Source: Turicibacter sanguinis (lineage in GTDB: Bacteria; Bacillota_I; Bacilli_A; MOL361; Turicibacteraceae). From it: a stretch of DNA of 64,000 nt. Positions 25,170 to 34,218 of this stretch are shown here, piece after piece. Positions within the stretch are counted from its first letter, which is position 1. Every line of letters begins with the position of its first letter. The notes under the pieces are model-generated. The model was given only the letters and a program-made list of their open reading frames with translations, had not been told where the DNA came from and did not search any database. The DNA lies in NCBI RefSeq assembly GCF_013046825.1, contig NZ_CP053187.1, positions 217,501 to 281,500 of the forward strand, read 5' to 3'. The position numbers and the translations under genes were made by a program.

Positions 25170-25633
25170 TTTTTTAAGTATTCATTCTCGATTCTCAATA
25201 ATTTAAGTTCTTCTTCTAATTGTTGTTCACGAGTTAAAGTTTTTGGTTGTTTAGATGCTTTTAATTTAGTCATAGGATTTTGAGGCCTTCCTTTCGATTT
25301 AAAGAATGCCCCTGCACCGTCTTTTAGAAAGTCTGCCTTCCAATTGGCAATCGTTCCTATCTCTGATAATCCAAAATGGATAGCAGTTTGACTATATGAA
25401 GCACCTGTTGTTTTCATATAGTTTAATACATTTAATTTAAATTCTCCAGTATATTCTTGTTTTTCTTTTCGTTGAACTCCACTTCTTCCAGTTTGTTTAT
25501 ATTGTCTAACCCACGTTTCAATTTGTGATTTACTTGGTATGTGATATTTTTTAGCGAGCAAACGGTAACCTAAAGTTCCCTGCAAATACTCGTTAACAAC
25601 ATGCAACTTAAATTCTGAGCTATATTTAGCCAT
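25100..25633 (-). CDS. IS3-family transposase OrfA
   Basis: A 177-aa DNA-binding protein with two tandem helix-turn-helix segments (YSSEFKLHVVNEYLQGTLGY and a second from about residue 60) and a Leu-rich coiled coil near the C-terminus (EEELKLLRIENEYLKK). It binds the terminal inverted repeats and is fused to OrfB by -1 frameshifting at AAAAAAG. AGGGGTG lies upstream of the ATG. Confidence 0.92.
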   Translation of the reverse strand: MAKYSSEFKLHVVNEYLQGTLGYRLLAKKYHIPSKSQIETWVRQYKQTGRSGVQRKEKQEYTGEFKLNVLNYMKTTGASYSQTAIHFGLSEIGTIANWKADFLKDGAGAFFKSKGRPQNPMTKLKASKQPKTLTREQQLEEELKLLRIENEYLKKCHAHGITPWSQRIKSKQESSKN

Positions 25634-25691
25634 AGAAAAACACCCCTAACATTAGATTTTTAAGTCTAACATTTGGGGTGCACTACAGTGT

Positions 25692-26585
25692 TTAACATTC
25701 TTGTCCCTTTTTTAAGGCTTTAAAACGTTTAGGTAAATCTGTTTGAAAAAGATGTCTCTCTTTTGTAATCGGATGAGTAAAGCTTAGTTCATAGCTATGT
25801 AAGAGATGTCCCTCTTCTAGCTCTAACGCGAATTCATCATACAGTGTATCCCCAACTAAGGGATGACCTAAATAATTCATATGGACCCGAATTTGATGTG
25901 TTCGTCCTGTTTCAAGTTCACACTCGACAAGCGTCGATTTTTCCCATACTTCAAGCACCTGATAATGGGTAATTGAATCATCACCATCTGCACGAACACA
26001 ACGTCGCACATTTCCTTCGGATTCTCTTGCAATCGGCGCATGAACAGTCCCTGAATTTTTTCCCATCACTCCCTTGACAAGCGTATAATACTTGCGCTTA
26101 ATCTGCTTCACATCTTTCGTTAGCAAATGGTGAATGTGGCGGTACTTAGCGACCATTAAAAGCCCGGACGTATCACGGTCTAACCGATTGACAAAGTGAA
26201 TCGTCGAGGCAATCTCATGCTCATTGTAATAATGAATGAGAGCGTTGGCGAGCGTTTTTTCTGGGTGACGTAAAGAGGGTATCGTTGGAATGCCTGCTGG
26301 TTTGTTGATGACCAGTAAATACTCGTCTTCGTACACTACATCAAGCGGCATCTCATACGGAGTCAGCCCTGTACTTCTCTCTTCTTCAGGAAATGTAATC
26401 ACTAAGACATCTCCCTCTTTTAAAAGATAGCGAACATTTTGATGCTCACCATTCACTTCCATATTTCCACCACGATGTTTCGTCGCAACAATGGCTTTTT
26501 TAGAAATGTCTTGTTTTTTCAAAAAATTAAGCAGTAAGGTTTGATCATCTGCTGCTTTGATTTCATAGGTTAATGTTAAACTCAT
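25692..26585 (-). CDS. yjbO: RluA-family pseudouridine synthase (YjbO/RluD-like)
   Basis: A 297-aa RNA pseudouridine synthase. The catalytic block FVNRLDRDTSGLLM contains the active-site Asp, and VINKPAGIPT and ELETGRTHQIRVHM are family hallmarks. The N-terminus is only partly S4-like. The ATG at 26585 is preferred, with AAGGTGGAA upstream. Together with nadK and relQ it reproduces the Bacillus yjbM-nadF-yjbO order. The promoter-distal end abuts the insertion sequence, so its terminator is disrupted. Confidence 0.9.
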   Translation of the reverse strand: MSLTLTYEIKAADDQTLLLNFLKKQDISKKAIVATKHRGGNMEVNGEHQNVRYLLKEGDVLVITFPEEERSTGLTPYEMPLDVVYEDEYLLVINKPAGIPTIPSLRHPEKTLANALIHYYNEHEIASTIHFVNRLDRDTSGLLMVAKYRHIHHLLTKDVKQIKRKYYTLVKGVMGKNSGTVHAPIARESEGNVRRCVRADGDDSITHYQVLEVWEKSTLVECELETGRTHQIRVHMNYLGHPLVGDTLYDEFALELEEGHLLHSYELSFTHPITKERHLFQTDLPKRFKALKKGQEC

Positions 26586-26615
26586 AGATTCCACCTTAAC
26601 TTTTAATTCTGATAG

Positions 26616-26650
26616 ATAAGTCCAGATAAATTTTATCAAGACTTTTTAAT
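26616..26650 (+). repeat. Dispersed intergenic repeat, copy D (degenerate)
   Basis: ATAAGTCCAGATAAATTTTA then TCAAGACTTTTTAAT, upstream of the RluD-like gene start. It is a weaker match to the other copies. Confidence 0.35.
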
Positions 26651-26695
26651 ATCTGCCCCAATATTGAAAGGTCCTTTCAAAACATTTCAATTTTT

Positions 26696-27481
26696 CTATA
26701 GAAAATGATCTTTTACACGTCCCCAAAATGGTACATCATGACGTTTAATAAATTTGACGTTACGATCAGAAAGCGTCACTTTAACACGATTAATATGCTT
26801 ATAAGTGGCATACAAATGATCTCTTGTAATTGTAATATCCTCAAAGTTTTCTGACTCTAAGATGACCATTTGTTCTTTTGGAATAATCAACGGTGATCCA
26901 ATCGTACGATACACATTATTATTAATTGATCCAATCTCTGTCATTTGAAAAGCAGATAAACTCGGATATAAAATAGCTCCCCCTAATGATTTATTATAGG
27001 CGGTACTTCCGGTTGGTGTTGAAAGACAGAGACCAGTCCCTCTAAATGATTCAAAAAACAAATCACCAATCGTGACGTTAAAGTGTTGAGTTCGAAACGC
27101 ATTTAAGATCGTCATCTCATTAAACGCATATAACTGATGACAGTCCCTTTCATCATAGCAGAGTTTAATTGACAGTAATGGGTATTCACTAATTTTTTGT
27201 GCATCTTGATGGATAAAGGTAATTAAATCATCTAATTCTGTTGGCAGCCAGTCCGTGTAATATCCAAGGTGCCCCGTATGAATTCCAATAAATTTAACTG
27301 TTTCAATTAAGTATAAATAATGATGGACGGCATGTAAAACCGTTCCATCTCCACCAATGGTAAAGACGATATCTGGATACTCATCATCTATTTCAACCGA
27401 AGCAGCTTGAAGCCTTTTTAAAAGCTGTGCTTTTACTTCTTGAGAATTTTCGCGTTCATTTGCGTAAATCGAAACTTTCAT
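26696..27481 (-). CDS. nadK: NAD kinase
   Basis: A 261-aa NAD kinase making NADP from NAD and ATP. Motifs are FTIGGDGTVLHA (GGDGT), YAFNEMTI (NE) and the Gly/Thr-rich STPTGSTAYNKSLGGAI. The ATG at 27481 has AAGGTG 6 nt upstream; a GTG at 27490 overlaps that site. It starts within a base of the relQ stop codon, so the two are translationally coupled. Confidence 0.95.
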   Translation of the reverse strand: MKVSIYANERENSQEVKAQLLKRLQAASVEIDDEYPDIVFTIGGDGTVLHAVHHYLYLIETVKFIGIHTGHLGYYTDWLPTELDDLITFIHQDAQKISEYPLLSIKLCYDERDCHQLYAFNEMTILNAFRTQHFNVTIGDLFFESFRGTGLCLSTPTGSTAYNKSLGGAILYPSLSAFQMTEIGSINNNVYRTIGSPLIIPKEQMVILESENFEDITITRDHLYATYKHINRVKVTLSDRNVKFIKRHDVPFWGRVKDHFL

Positions 27482-27482
27482 A

Positions 27483-28175
27483 TTAGTCACCTTTTTGTTG
27501 TTTAATTACATAGTCTTCATTCACATTGACAAGACTTGTGGGTGGTTCAATAATACGGTATTCATCTGTTTTTCGTTTTTCAAATGTTTTCTGTGCTTCA
27601 GCGATTTCATCGCGAATCTCTGACATTTGTCGATCAAGCCATCCAGCTGCTTCAGCCGCTTGTTTTAAGCGATCTTTAATTTGATCTGGAATTTGACCAT
27701 CGTATTTATAGTTTAAAGAATGCTCAATACTTGCCCAGAAATTCATCGCAAGCGTTCGAATTTGGAACTCAACTAATACTTTTTTCATCCCATCAATGGT
27801 TTCTAGATGATAGTAAGCATGAATGTGATACGAGCGATAACCGCTGTCGCGTTGATTTAAAATGTAATCTCTCGTTTCTACAATTTCAAGATCGTGACGT
27901 TTTGTCAATAAATCGACGACCATGTAAATATCTTCGACAAACTGACAGTTAATTCGAATTCCCGCAATATCATACACTTCATCTATTGCATTAATAGATA
28001 ACCCCATTCGTTCAAGCTTATCTAAAATACTTGAGATAGTTTTAACCCTCCCATCGACAAATTCAATGGGTGAATGGAGCCCTTTTGTTTTATATTGTTG
28101 CCTAATTCCCCTTAAATTGATTTTTAATTCTTGTAATGCTAATTCATAAGGCTCAAAAAAACTTAACCAATCCAT
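27483..28175 (-). CDS. relQ: Small alarmone synthetase RelQ/YjbM
   Basis: A 230-aa (p)ppGpp synthetase with only the RelA/SpoT synthetase domain. Motifs are YDIAGIRINC, the RDSGYRSYHIHAYY block and VEFQIRTLAMNFWASIEHSL, with a C-terminal helical segment that mediates tetramer formation in SAS1 enzymes. No hydrolase domain is present. It is the first gene of a relQ-nadK-rluD-like operon and is divergent from the CYTH gene at 28320. Confidence 0.93.
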   Translation of the reverse strand: MDWLSFFEPYELALQELKINLRGIRQQYKTKGLHSPIEFVDGRVKTISSILDKLERMGLSINAIDEVYDIAGIRINCQFVEDIYMVVDLLTKRHDLEIVETRDYILNQRDSGYRSYHIHAYYHLETIDGMKKVLVEFQIRTLAMNFWASIEHSLNYKYDGQIPDQIKDRLKQAAEAAGWLDRQMSEIRDEIAEAQKTFEKRKTDEYRIIEPPTSLVNVNEDYVIKQQKGD

Positions 28176-28319
28176 TAAACATTCACCTCTAATTCCTCTC
28201 TTTTACGTTTACTTTCAAATGGTTTTCATATACTTTTTTTCAAGTTAGTGACAATTATAACTATCTATTATTGATTATAACACGAGGATACGTCATAATA
28301 AAATATAGAGGTGATTTTA

Positions 28320-28904
28320 ATGGCAACAAATCTTGAAATTGAGTTCAAGAATATGCTAACTGAACAAGAATATCAACAACTTTTAAATAAGTTTTCGATT
28401 AACGAAGAACAACTGTGGACGCAAAAAAATGTGTACTTTGATACGCCGACAGGACAGTTAAAAAAACTTGAAGCGGCTCTTCGTATCCGTGTTAAAAACA
28501 GTACTTATGAATTAACCTTAAAAACAAAACAAGCCGTCGGTTTACTTGAAACGAATCAAATGATTACCAAACAAGATTATCAAGCTTTAAAATACGATAA
28601 AGTTTTAGTGAAAGGTCCCGTGTATGAGGCCTTACAATCTTTATCCGTTGATGTTAATCATCTTCTAGTCATCACTGACTTAACAACCAAACGTGCTGAA
28701 GTGCCTTATAAAGAAGGTCTTCTTGTGTTAGATAAGAGCTTTTACTCTGATGTGATTGACTATGAATTAGAATATGAAGTCACTGACTATGAAGTGGGAT
28801 TACGTCATTTCAATGACCTTTTAAAACAATATCATATCCCAACGCGTGAAACTGAAAATAAAATTAAACGTGCAACCAATGCGATGAATAAAAAGAAAAA
28901 CTAG
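28320..28904 (+). CDS. yjbK: CYTH-domain protein YjbK
   Basis: A 194-aa CYTH-domain (triphosphate tunnel) protein. The signature LEIEFK is at the N-terminus, and alternating charged residues (LRIRVK, YELTLKTKQ) line the tunnel. These proteins hydrolyse inorganic triphosphate or bind nucleotides. The ATG at 28320 has GGTG about 6 nt upstream; a GTG at 28311 is less likely. It is divergent from relQ, near the place of Bacillus yjbK. Confidence 0.9.
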   Translation: MATNLEIEFKNMLTEQEYQQLLNKFSINEEQLWTQKNVYFDTPTGQLKKLEAALRIRVKNSTYELTLKTKQAVGLLETNQMITKQDYQALKYDKVLVKGPVYEALQSLSVDVNHLLVITDLTTKRAEVPYKEGLLVLDKSFYSDVIDYELEYEVTDYEVGLRHFNDLLKQYHIPTRETENKIKRATNAMNKKKN

Positions 28905-28924
28905 CCTAAGGCTAGTTTTTTTGT
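28892..28924. terminator. Bidirectional terminator shared by yjbK and coiA
   Basis: AAAAACTAGCC and GGCTAGTTTTT form a stem around a TAA loop. Both convergent genes end in AAC-TAG inside its arms, so each stop codon lies within the terminator. Confidence 0.9.
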
Positions 28925-30042
28925 TTTAATAAATTGCCAACTTTTCTATCCTCTTCTAACACTTCTTCTAACTGATGATAAACACGGGGATACTTTAACA
29001 CTTCATAATACCCCTTGTGATTGGATATAATCTGTAAACGAGCTAAAATCAAAAGATAAGCCTTCAAAGCTTTAATGGCATATTGATCAATTTTTAAGTG
29101 ATAGTGACCTTTTAATCTATTAACTAAATCCGTCAGGTTAAAAAAACTTCCAATCTCTTTCGACATAATGAAACCAATTAAGACATACGCTTGCCAAATA
29201 AAAAGTGGTTTGGTAAATCCCTGATGATTCGCAATGGGCCATCCAACTTCAGATGGCATAAGCGAGAGTGTTAGACGATGCCCATAGCAAAGTCTAACCA
29301 ACTCTCTTTCACTTTTGATGTATTGTTGCCATTTAATACATCTAAATTCTTTTTTTATCGCTAACCATTGTGTTAAATTAACACCTTCACACGCTTCTTG
29401 ATCATTTAGCAAATCGGTCATCTGTAAATTTTTTAAATATACTCGATTTGCCTGTGCTTTAACCTCTTTTGGGTTAAGCCAAATAATTTGATTAAAGAGA
29501 GTAACTTCTTCGGTCATAATATTTAGATGAATCAGTGGATGATGTTTATTTAAAGCCATGACTTTATTTATTAAATAGGTTTGAGGCTTTTCCTTCAAAT
29601 CTCCAATAAAAACCCATAGGACCTCAATTCCTTTTGAACGATAGTCTTGAACTCGCGATTCAAACAAGCTTTGACTTATAGCACTTTTTTGAATTTCAAT
29701 AACATAAGCTTGATGATTCCATTCAAAATAAAGATCGGCAATTCGTAAGATATCTTGAAATCTTTTTTCAATCCTGATAGAGGTTGCCCCTTGACGTTCT
29801 AGGTACGAGGCAAGTAAAAATTTTGAAATTCTATGCTCCTCACTTTCAGATTCAGAACATTGATATTCACATGGCACTTTATGAGCAAAATGAGCTCTTT
29901 TTTTCATCCCATACTTTAATATCATGTCCCCCTCGCAATGTGGGCATATGTAAGGTAAGTGGTTTTGATGCTTTTGTATAATTTCGTTTCGACTAAGTCC
30001 TGTTAAATCAATGAGTTGATTGTTTAATTTTGCTGTTAACAT
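28912..30042 (-). CDS. coiA: CoiA-like competence protein
   Basis: A 376-aa protein of the CoiA family. The N-terminal zinc-finger-like segment YICPHCEGDMILKYG is followed by KRAHFAHK, then a nuclease-like domain (SEEHRISKFLLASYL; YVIEIQKSAIS). CoiA proteins promote recombination of incoming single-stranded DNA during competence. The ATG at 30042 has AGGTGATA about 5 nt upstream. It lies near spx, as Bacillus coiA (yjbF) does. No other competence gene is in the window. Confidence 0.85.
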   Translation of the reverse strand: MLTAKLNNQLIDLTGLSRNEIIQKHQNHLPYICPHCEGDMILKYGMKKRAHFAHKVPCEYQCSESESEEHRISKFLLASYLERQGATSIRIEKRFQDILRIADLYFEWNHQAYVIEIQKSAISQSLFESRVQDYRSKGIEVLWVFIGDLKEKPQTYLINKVMALNKHHPLIHLNIMTEEVTLFNQIIWLNPKEVKAQANRVYLKNLQMTDLLNDQEACEGVNLTQWLAIKKEFRCIKWQQYIKSERELVRLCYGHRLTLSLMPSEVGWPIANHQGFTKPLFIWQAYVLIGFIMSKEIGSFFNLTDLVNRLKGHYHLKIDQYAIKALKAYLLILARLQIISNHKGYYEVLKYPRVYHQLEEVLEEDRKVGNLLKQKN

Positions 30043-30087
30043 GTTATCACCTAACATGATATACGCTTATTTTAACGATTATCTTTT

Positions 30088-30903
30088 TCAAGAAGCAGTA
30101 TTTTGCTCATTTAAAACTTCTTCAAGTCCTCTAATCATCTCATCCATGATATCTAAAAATTGAATATCACCTTGTGCGGCATAGCCCATTAGTTGTTTAA
30201 CTTTTTCATTCAAATTGGTCGGATAAATATCGCAACTATCTTCCATGATTTGAATAAGACGCTTTTCCCCCGGATGATAAACTTCATTTATCGCAAAAAT
30301 GATATCAAAATAACTCGCTAAAAACTTGCTGACTCTTGGTGGAATACTCAACGTGTCTTGGCGAATAATCGCTTGTTCAAGTTGATGATAATAAGAAGAG
30401 AAACTATCTTTTAATAGAGGAAAATTTAAATCAATAATATTTTCCTTTAGTTGCTTGGGATAAGTAGTTGCGTACTTTTCATACAACGCTTTTAGGCGTC
30501 CCCCTTTATCAAACAAAATGGTGGAATCCATAAAATTACGAATAAAACACGTCGTATAGCCTACCTTTGCTACATGACGTTCCATTACATCATATAATTC
30601 CTGCTCAAGTTCTGACAAAATAATAAACGAAACCGTAATCTCAACTGGAAAATCACTCAAGAGAAAATGATCACTTGTGACGAAGGATGGATAATTCATC
30701 TCTATTTTTGTCGCATATTTTAAAATTATTTGTCGTCTTTTTTCTTCCGTCAAAGGATTTACTAAATAAACATCTAAATTAATATCCGATAAATCATCTT
30801 GTAAACTTGCTGCTTTAGAACCAGCCATCGTTAAACCAACAACTTCTCCTAATTCAGAATAGTCGGCAACAAGTCGATGCAGTATTTCATTTAAATTAAT
30901 CAT
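30088..30903 (-). CDS. Nucleotidyltransferase-fold protein of unknown substrate
   Basis: A 271-aa protein whose first about 60 residues look like a nucleotidyltransferase fold: GLTMAGSKAASLQDDLSDINLDVYLV has the GS motif and the spaced Asp residues. The rest is helical and resembles aminoglycoside-modifying or DUF4037-type proteins. The substrate cannot be predicted. The ATG at 30903 has GGAGGGG upstream; the frame extends upstream without a good start. It sits between coiA and spx. Confidence 0.65.
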   Translation of the reverse strand: MINLNEILHRLVADYSELGEVVGLTMAGSKAASLQDDLSDINLDVYLVNPLTEEKRRQIILKYATKIEMNYPSFVTSDHFLLSDFPVEITVSFIILSELEQELYDVMERHVAKVGYTTCFIRNFMDSTILFDKGGRLKALYEKYATTYPKQLKENIIDLNFPLLKDSFSSYYHQLEQAIIRQDTLSIPPRVSKFLASYFDIIFAINEVYHPGEKRLIQIMEDSCDIYPTNLNEKVKQLMGYAAQGDIQFLDIMDEMIRGLEEVLNEQNTAS

Positions 30904-31079
30904 CTCTTCCCCTCCATCACTTTGATTTAGATACCCTGACATCTCTTAACATTCATTTTGTTTCTTATAAAAAAACAACTAGTTTCAAGTAGCTGTTTGG
31001 ATTATTAGTCATTGTAAGAACTCAATTCATTCTATTCTTTATTCCTACTCTTTATGTCCATTTTTGTTTTTTTGCATAA

Positions 31080-31122
31080 AAAAAAAACAGTATTGAAGTA
31101 GAATGCTACTTCAATACTGTTT
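31080..31122 (-). terminator. Terminator after spx
   Basis: On the minus strand AACAGTATTGAAGTA pairs with TACTTCAATACTGTT over a six-base loop, followed by about nine T residues. A second weaker hairpin (30967-30998, AAACAGCTA with TAGTTGTTT) lies between this gene and the next. Confidence 0.92.
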
Positions 31123-31583
31123 TACTTAACTTCTGTTTGTTCAATAAAATTATCACTTAACGCACGTTCTAATGCTTTGACATATGAACAATTACAGTTA
31201 TCACAATTATTACAATACATGACATTGCGTAACTCACGCGGTAAGAAACAACGAATTTCTTCATCGTTATATCCAATTTGAAGACGATGTTTATCGACAA
31301 TAATCGGGCGTCTTAAAACACTTGGATTCGCAACGATAAAATCTAATAACTCATTAATTGTCATTTCATCTGCATCTAAATTGTTTTCTTTAAATGCTTT
31401 TGAGCGAGTTGAAATAATATCTTCAAAACCATTTTCCGTTTTTTCTAAAATATTTTTTATATCTTCTCTTGTAATCTTTGTGACAAAAAGATTTTTTTCA
31501 ATATATTTAATCCCGTATTCATCTAGCCATTTTTTAGCTTTACGGCATGAAGAACAACTTGGCGATGTATAAATTTCAATCAT
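31122..31583 (-). CDS. spx: Spx-family regulator with C-terminal cysteine cluster
   Basis: A 153-aa ArsC/Spx-like protein. The redox pair C10-S-S-C13 and the conserved RRPIIVDKHRLQIGYNDEEI and FLPR segments are those of true Spx, which binds the RNA polymerase alpha C-terminal domain under disulfide stress. Canonical Spx ends near residue 131. Here a tail carries C124, C127, C130 and C132 (YCNNCDNCNC) and continues about 20 residues, a possible extra metal or redox site. A TTGTCA-17-TACAAT promoter is visible about 40 bp upstream. Confidence 0.9.
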   Translation of the reverse strand: MIEIYTSPSCSSCRKAKKWLDEYGIKYIEKNLFVTKITREDIKNILEKTENGFEDIISTRSKAFKENNLDADEMTINELLDFIVANPSVLRRPIIVDKHRLQIGYNDEEIRCFLPRELRNVMYCNNCDNCNCSYVKALERALSDNFIEQTEVK

Positions 31584-32180
31584 TTATTATCCCTCCACGA
31601 TAGTCAAGCACTATCTTCTCTATTGTACAATACACATTAAAGACTGACAACGTATAATATTTAATATTATTAGTTTTACTCCAGCTAGAACTGTTATACA
31701 TGTCCTATTTCTACCTATTTGTCAAATGATATGATTTATTTCTTTAAAATTGTATCGAACTCATAAGGAAAATACAAGTAAAATATAAAAAATAAATTTA
31801 GTTATAAAATAATAAATATTGTTAATCCACATCAAACAACATTTTTCCCAGATAAATACAATTCAACGAACTAAAAAAGGATACATCGATTGTTCTAGAT
31901 AAGTTTTTCACATTTAGAAAACTTTTACTTTACCTAGCAATTGCCTGTGGCAATCTACGCTTCAACTACTAGATTCATCCACAAAACATCGGATTTCTTC
32001 CTTTATATCCAAACAGTTGAGAAAAGTTCAGAGCTCGTTTTACTCGCTACTTAACCTCCGAATCTAATGTCCATCCTTTTATCATGATGCGTTAAAACTC
32101 CTTAAAAGGGGCACCATCTACTAATGGCTTGAAGACTAAGTCTGATTATAAAATGATGACGCTTTTCCCGTTTGTATATA
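31584..32180. other. Long intergenic region between spx and opp operon
   Basis: About 600 bases with no supported gene. It contains one copy of the dispersed ~38-bp repeat (31891-31927) and near its spx end the spx promoter. The stretch 31930-32110 is less AT-rich than typical spacer here and could be a decayed gene, but no reading frame or family is recognisable. Confidence 0.5.
31891..31927 (+). repeat. Dispersed intergenic repeat, copy B
   Basis: TGTTCTAGATAAGTTTTTCA then CATTTAGAAAACTTTTA, in the long spx-opp spacer. It shares the run AGATAAGTTTTTCACA with copy A. Confidence 0.5.
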
Positions 32181-32215
32181 GTAAAAAGATGTATCTAATT
32201 CGATACATCTTTTTA
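32181..32215 (-). terminator. Terminator after oppF
   Basis: On the minus strand AAAAAGATGTATC pairs with GATACATCTTTTT over a short loop, just downstream of the oppF stop. Confidence 0.9.
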
Positions 32216-32223
32216 TGATTAAG

Positions 32224-33156
32224 TTATCGTTCGTTTTGCCAAGTTTTAATTTCTTCAGCTGTTCCAAGGACAAAGTGTCCAGGACTAACTTCTGTCCACT
32301 CTCCTGCATAGTAATCCACTTTAGATTTATCATAGACAATACGTTGACGATTACGTTCATAATTTGGATCTGGTAAAGGAATTGCTGATAATAATGAACG
32401 AGTATAGGGATGAATCGCACGCTCATAAATATCTTCTGCACTTCCAAGTTCAACTAAGCGTCCTAAGTGCATAACACCAATACGGTCTGAAATATATTTA
32501 ACCATTGATAGGTCATGCGCAATAAATAAATACGTTAATCCAAATTCTTTTTTAAGCAAGTTCATTAAGTTAACAACCTGTGCTTGAATTGAAACGTCAA
32601 GCGCTGAAATTGGCTCATCCGCAATAATAAACTCTGGATTTGTCACTAAGGCACGAGCAATCCCAATACGTTGACGTTGCCCACCTGAAAATTCATGAGG
32701 ATAACGTCCAGCATGATCTTTACTTAATCCAACTGCTTCTAAAATTCGATAAACTTTTTCTTCACGTTCTTGTTTTGTTTTAGCTAATTTATGAATGTCA
32801 ATTCCCTCGGCAATAATGTCGATCACACGCATACGAGGATTTAAACATGCCATTGGATCCTGAAAAATCATTTGCATTTTTTGACATACTTCAGCTTTCT
32901 CAGCTTTCGATAATTTTTTTGCAATGTTTTTTCCTTTAAAGATAACTTCTCCAGCTGTTGGTTGATATAAACGAATAATACTACGTCCAGTTGTTGATTT
33001 TCCTGAACCTGATTCTCCAACTAAACCAAATGTTTCACCTTTATAAATTTTAAATGAAATATCATCAATGGCTTTAACTGTGATATGACGATTAATTTTA
33101 AAATACTGTTTTAAATTTTTAACTTCTAATAAAACTTCACGTTCTTGATTACTCAT
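32224..33156 (-). CDS. oppF: Oligopeptide ABC transporter ATPase OppF
   Basis: A 310-aa ABC ATPase of the dipeptide/oligopeptide family. Walker A is [13 protein letters not shown], the signature FSGGQRQRIGIARA, and Walker B FIIADEPISALDV. The C-terminal oligopeptide-type extension contains AIHPYTRSLLSAIPLPDP. The ATG at 33156 has GGGGG about 8 nt upstream and overlaps the oppD end by 8 bp. It is the last gene of oppA-B-C-D-F. Confidence 0.94.
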   Translation of the reverse strand: MSNQEREVLLEVKNLKQYFKINRHITVKAIDDISFKIYKGETFGLVGESGSGKSTTGRSIIRLYQPTAGEVIFKGKNIAKKLSKAEKAEVCQKMQMIFQDPMACLNPRMRVIDIIAEGIDIHKLAKTKQEREEKVYRILEAVGLSKDHAGRYPHEFSGGQRQRIGIARALVTNPEFIIADEPISALDVSIQAQVVNLMNLLKKEFGLTYLFIAHDLSMVKYISDRIGVMHLGRLVELGSAEDIYERAIHPYTRSLLSAIPLPDPNYERNRQRIVYDKSKVDYYAGEWTEVSPGHFVLGTAEEIKTWQNER

Positions 33157-34198
33157 GATCATATCCCCCTTTAGCACGAAGACGTAAAACAGCAGCTGGT
33201 GGTGTTACTTTAGGAGCTTGTTCATGTAATAACCAAGTTGCTGCATAATGAGTATCACTTACTTTAAACATGGGTGGTTGTTCCTCAAAATCAATCTTTA
33301 AAGCATACTCACTACGAAGTGCAAAAGCATCTCCCTTTGGCGGCGTTAAAAGGTTAGGAGGTGTTCCTGGAATGGCGTATAATAACTCCTCTTTTGTATC
33401 TAAATCAGGCATTGACGCCAATAATCCCCAAGTATATGGGTGACAAGAATTATAGAAAATTTCATCACTAGTTCCAATTTCACAAACACGTCCTGCATAC
33501 ATAACAGCGACACGGTCTGCTACATTCGCCACCACTCCTAAGTCGTGCGTGATGAAAATAACAGCAACATTTGTTTTAGCTTGAATTTCTTTAATCAATT
33601 CTAAAATCTGTGCTTGGATGGTTACATCAAGAGCTGTGGTTGGCTCATCACAGATTAAAATACGAGGATTACATGCTAAGGCAACTGCAATAACGATACG
33701 TTGACGCATCCCTCCTGAGAATTGATGAGGATATTGCTTCATACGCTTGTCTGCATCACTAATTCCAACTAAACTAATTAATTCTTCTGCACGTTTTTTT
33801 GCCTCTGCTTTCGAACATTTTTGATGTTTAATAATCGGTTCCATGATTTGTTTTCCAATCGTCATCGTTGGATTTAATGACGTCATTGGATCTTGGAATA
33901 CCATGGCAATCTCTTTACCACGAACTTGATGATATTCACGCTCTGTTAATTTGGCTAAATCAATTTGTTCCCCTGATTCTTTTGTATATAAGATCGATCC
34001 ATCTGTTACTTTACCATTTTCAGCAAGAATCCCCATAATGGCTTTTGATGCAACTGATTTCCCTGATCCTGATTCTCCAACGATCGCTAGAGTTTCGCCC
34101 TCATGTAGAGTAAAACTCACACCACGAACTGCAGAGACAGGACCTGCAAATGTATCGAATGTAATAGTTAAATCTTCAACATCTAAGATTTTCTTCAT
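33149..34198 (-). CDS. oppD: Oligopeptide ABC transporter ATPase OppD
   Basis: A 349-aa partner ATPase. Walker A is [13 protein letters not shown], the signature [14 protein letters not shown], and Walker [14 protein letters not shown]; the C-terminal extension ([15 protein letters not shown], then [16 protein letters not shown]) lacks the usual iron-sulfur cysteines seen in some OppD proteins. It would form a heterodimer with OppF under the OppBC membrane pair. The gene begins about 20 bp after oppC. Confidence 0.93.
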   Translation of the reverse strand: MKKILDVEDLTITFDTFAGPVSAVRGVSFTLHEGETLAIVGESGSGKSVASKAIMGILAENGKVTDGSILYTKESGEQIDLAKLTEREYHQVRGKEIAMVFQDPMTSLNPTMTIGKQIMEPIIKHQKCSKAEAKKRAEELISLVGISDADKRMKQYPHQFSGGMRQRIVIAVALACNPRILICDEPTTALDVTIQAQILELIKEIQAKTNVAVIFITHDLGVVANVADRVAVMYAGRVCEIGTSDEIFYNSCHPYTWGLLASMPDLDTKEELLYAIPGTPPNLLTPPKGDAFALRSEYALKIDFEEQPPMFKVSDTHYAATWLLHEQAPKVTPPAAVLRLRAKGGYDHE

Positions 34199-34218
34199 GT
34201 ATTCGTCACCGTCCCTTT

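Larger units (their letters stand above)
24225..25687 (-). mobile_element. Complete IS3-family insertion sequence (IS150-like)
   Basis: The element is 1463 bp. Its imperfect terminal inverted repeats begin TGTAGTG(c)ACCCCAAA at both ends, and a 3-bp direct repeat GTG flanks it (24222-24224 and 25688-25690). It encodes two overlapping genes, orfA and orfB, with a programmed frameshift heptamer. All parts appear intact, suggesting recent insertion and potential activity. Confidence 0.93.

Noticed and set aside
31930-32110. Possible decayed gene in the spx-opp spacer
   Set aside because: The composition is somewhat gene-like but no frame, motif or homologous fragment is recognisable, so it is not reported as a pseudogene.
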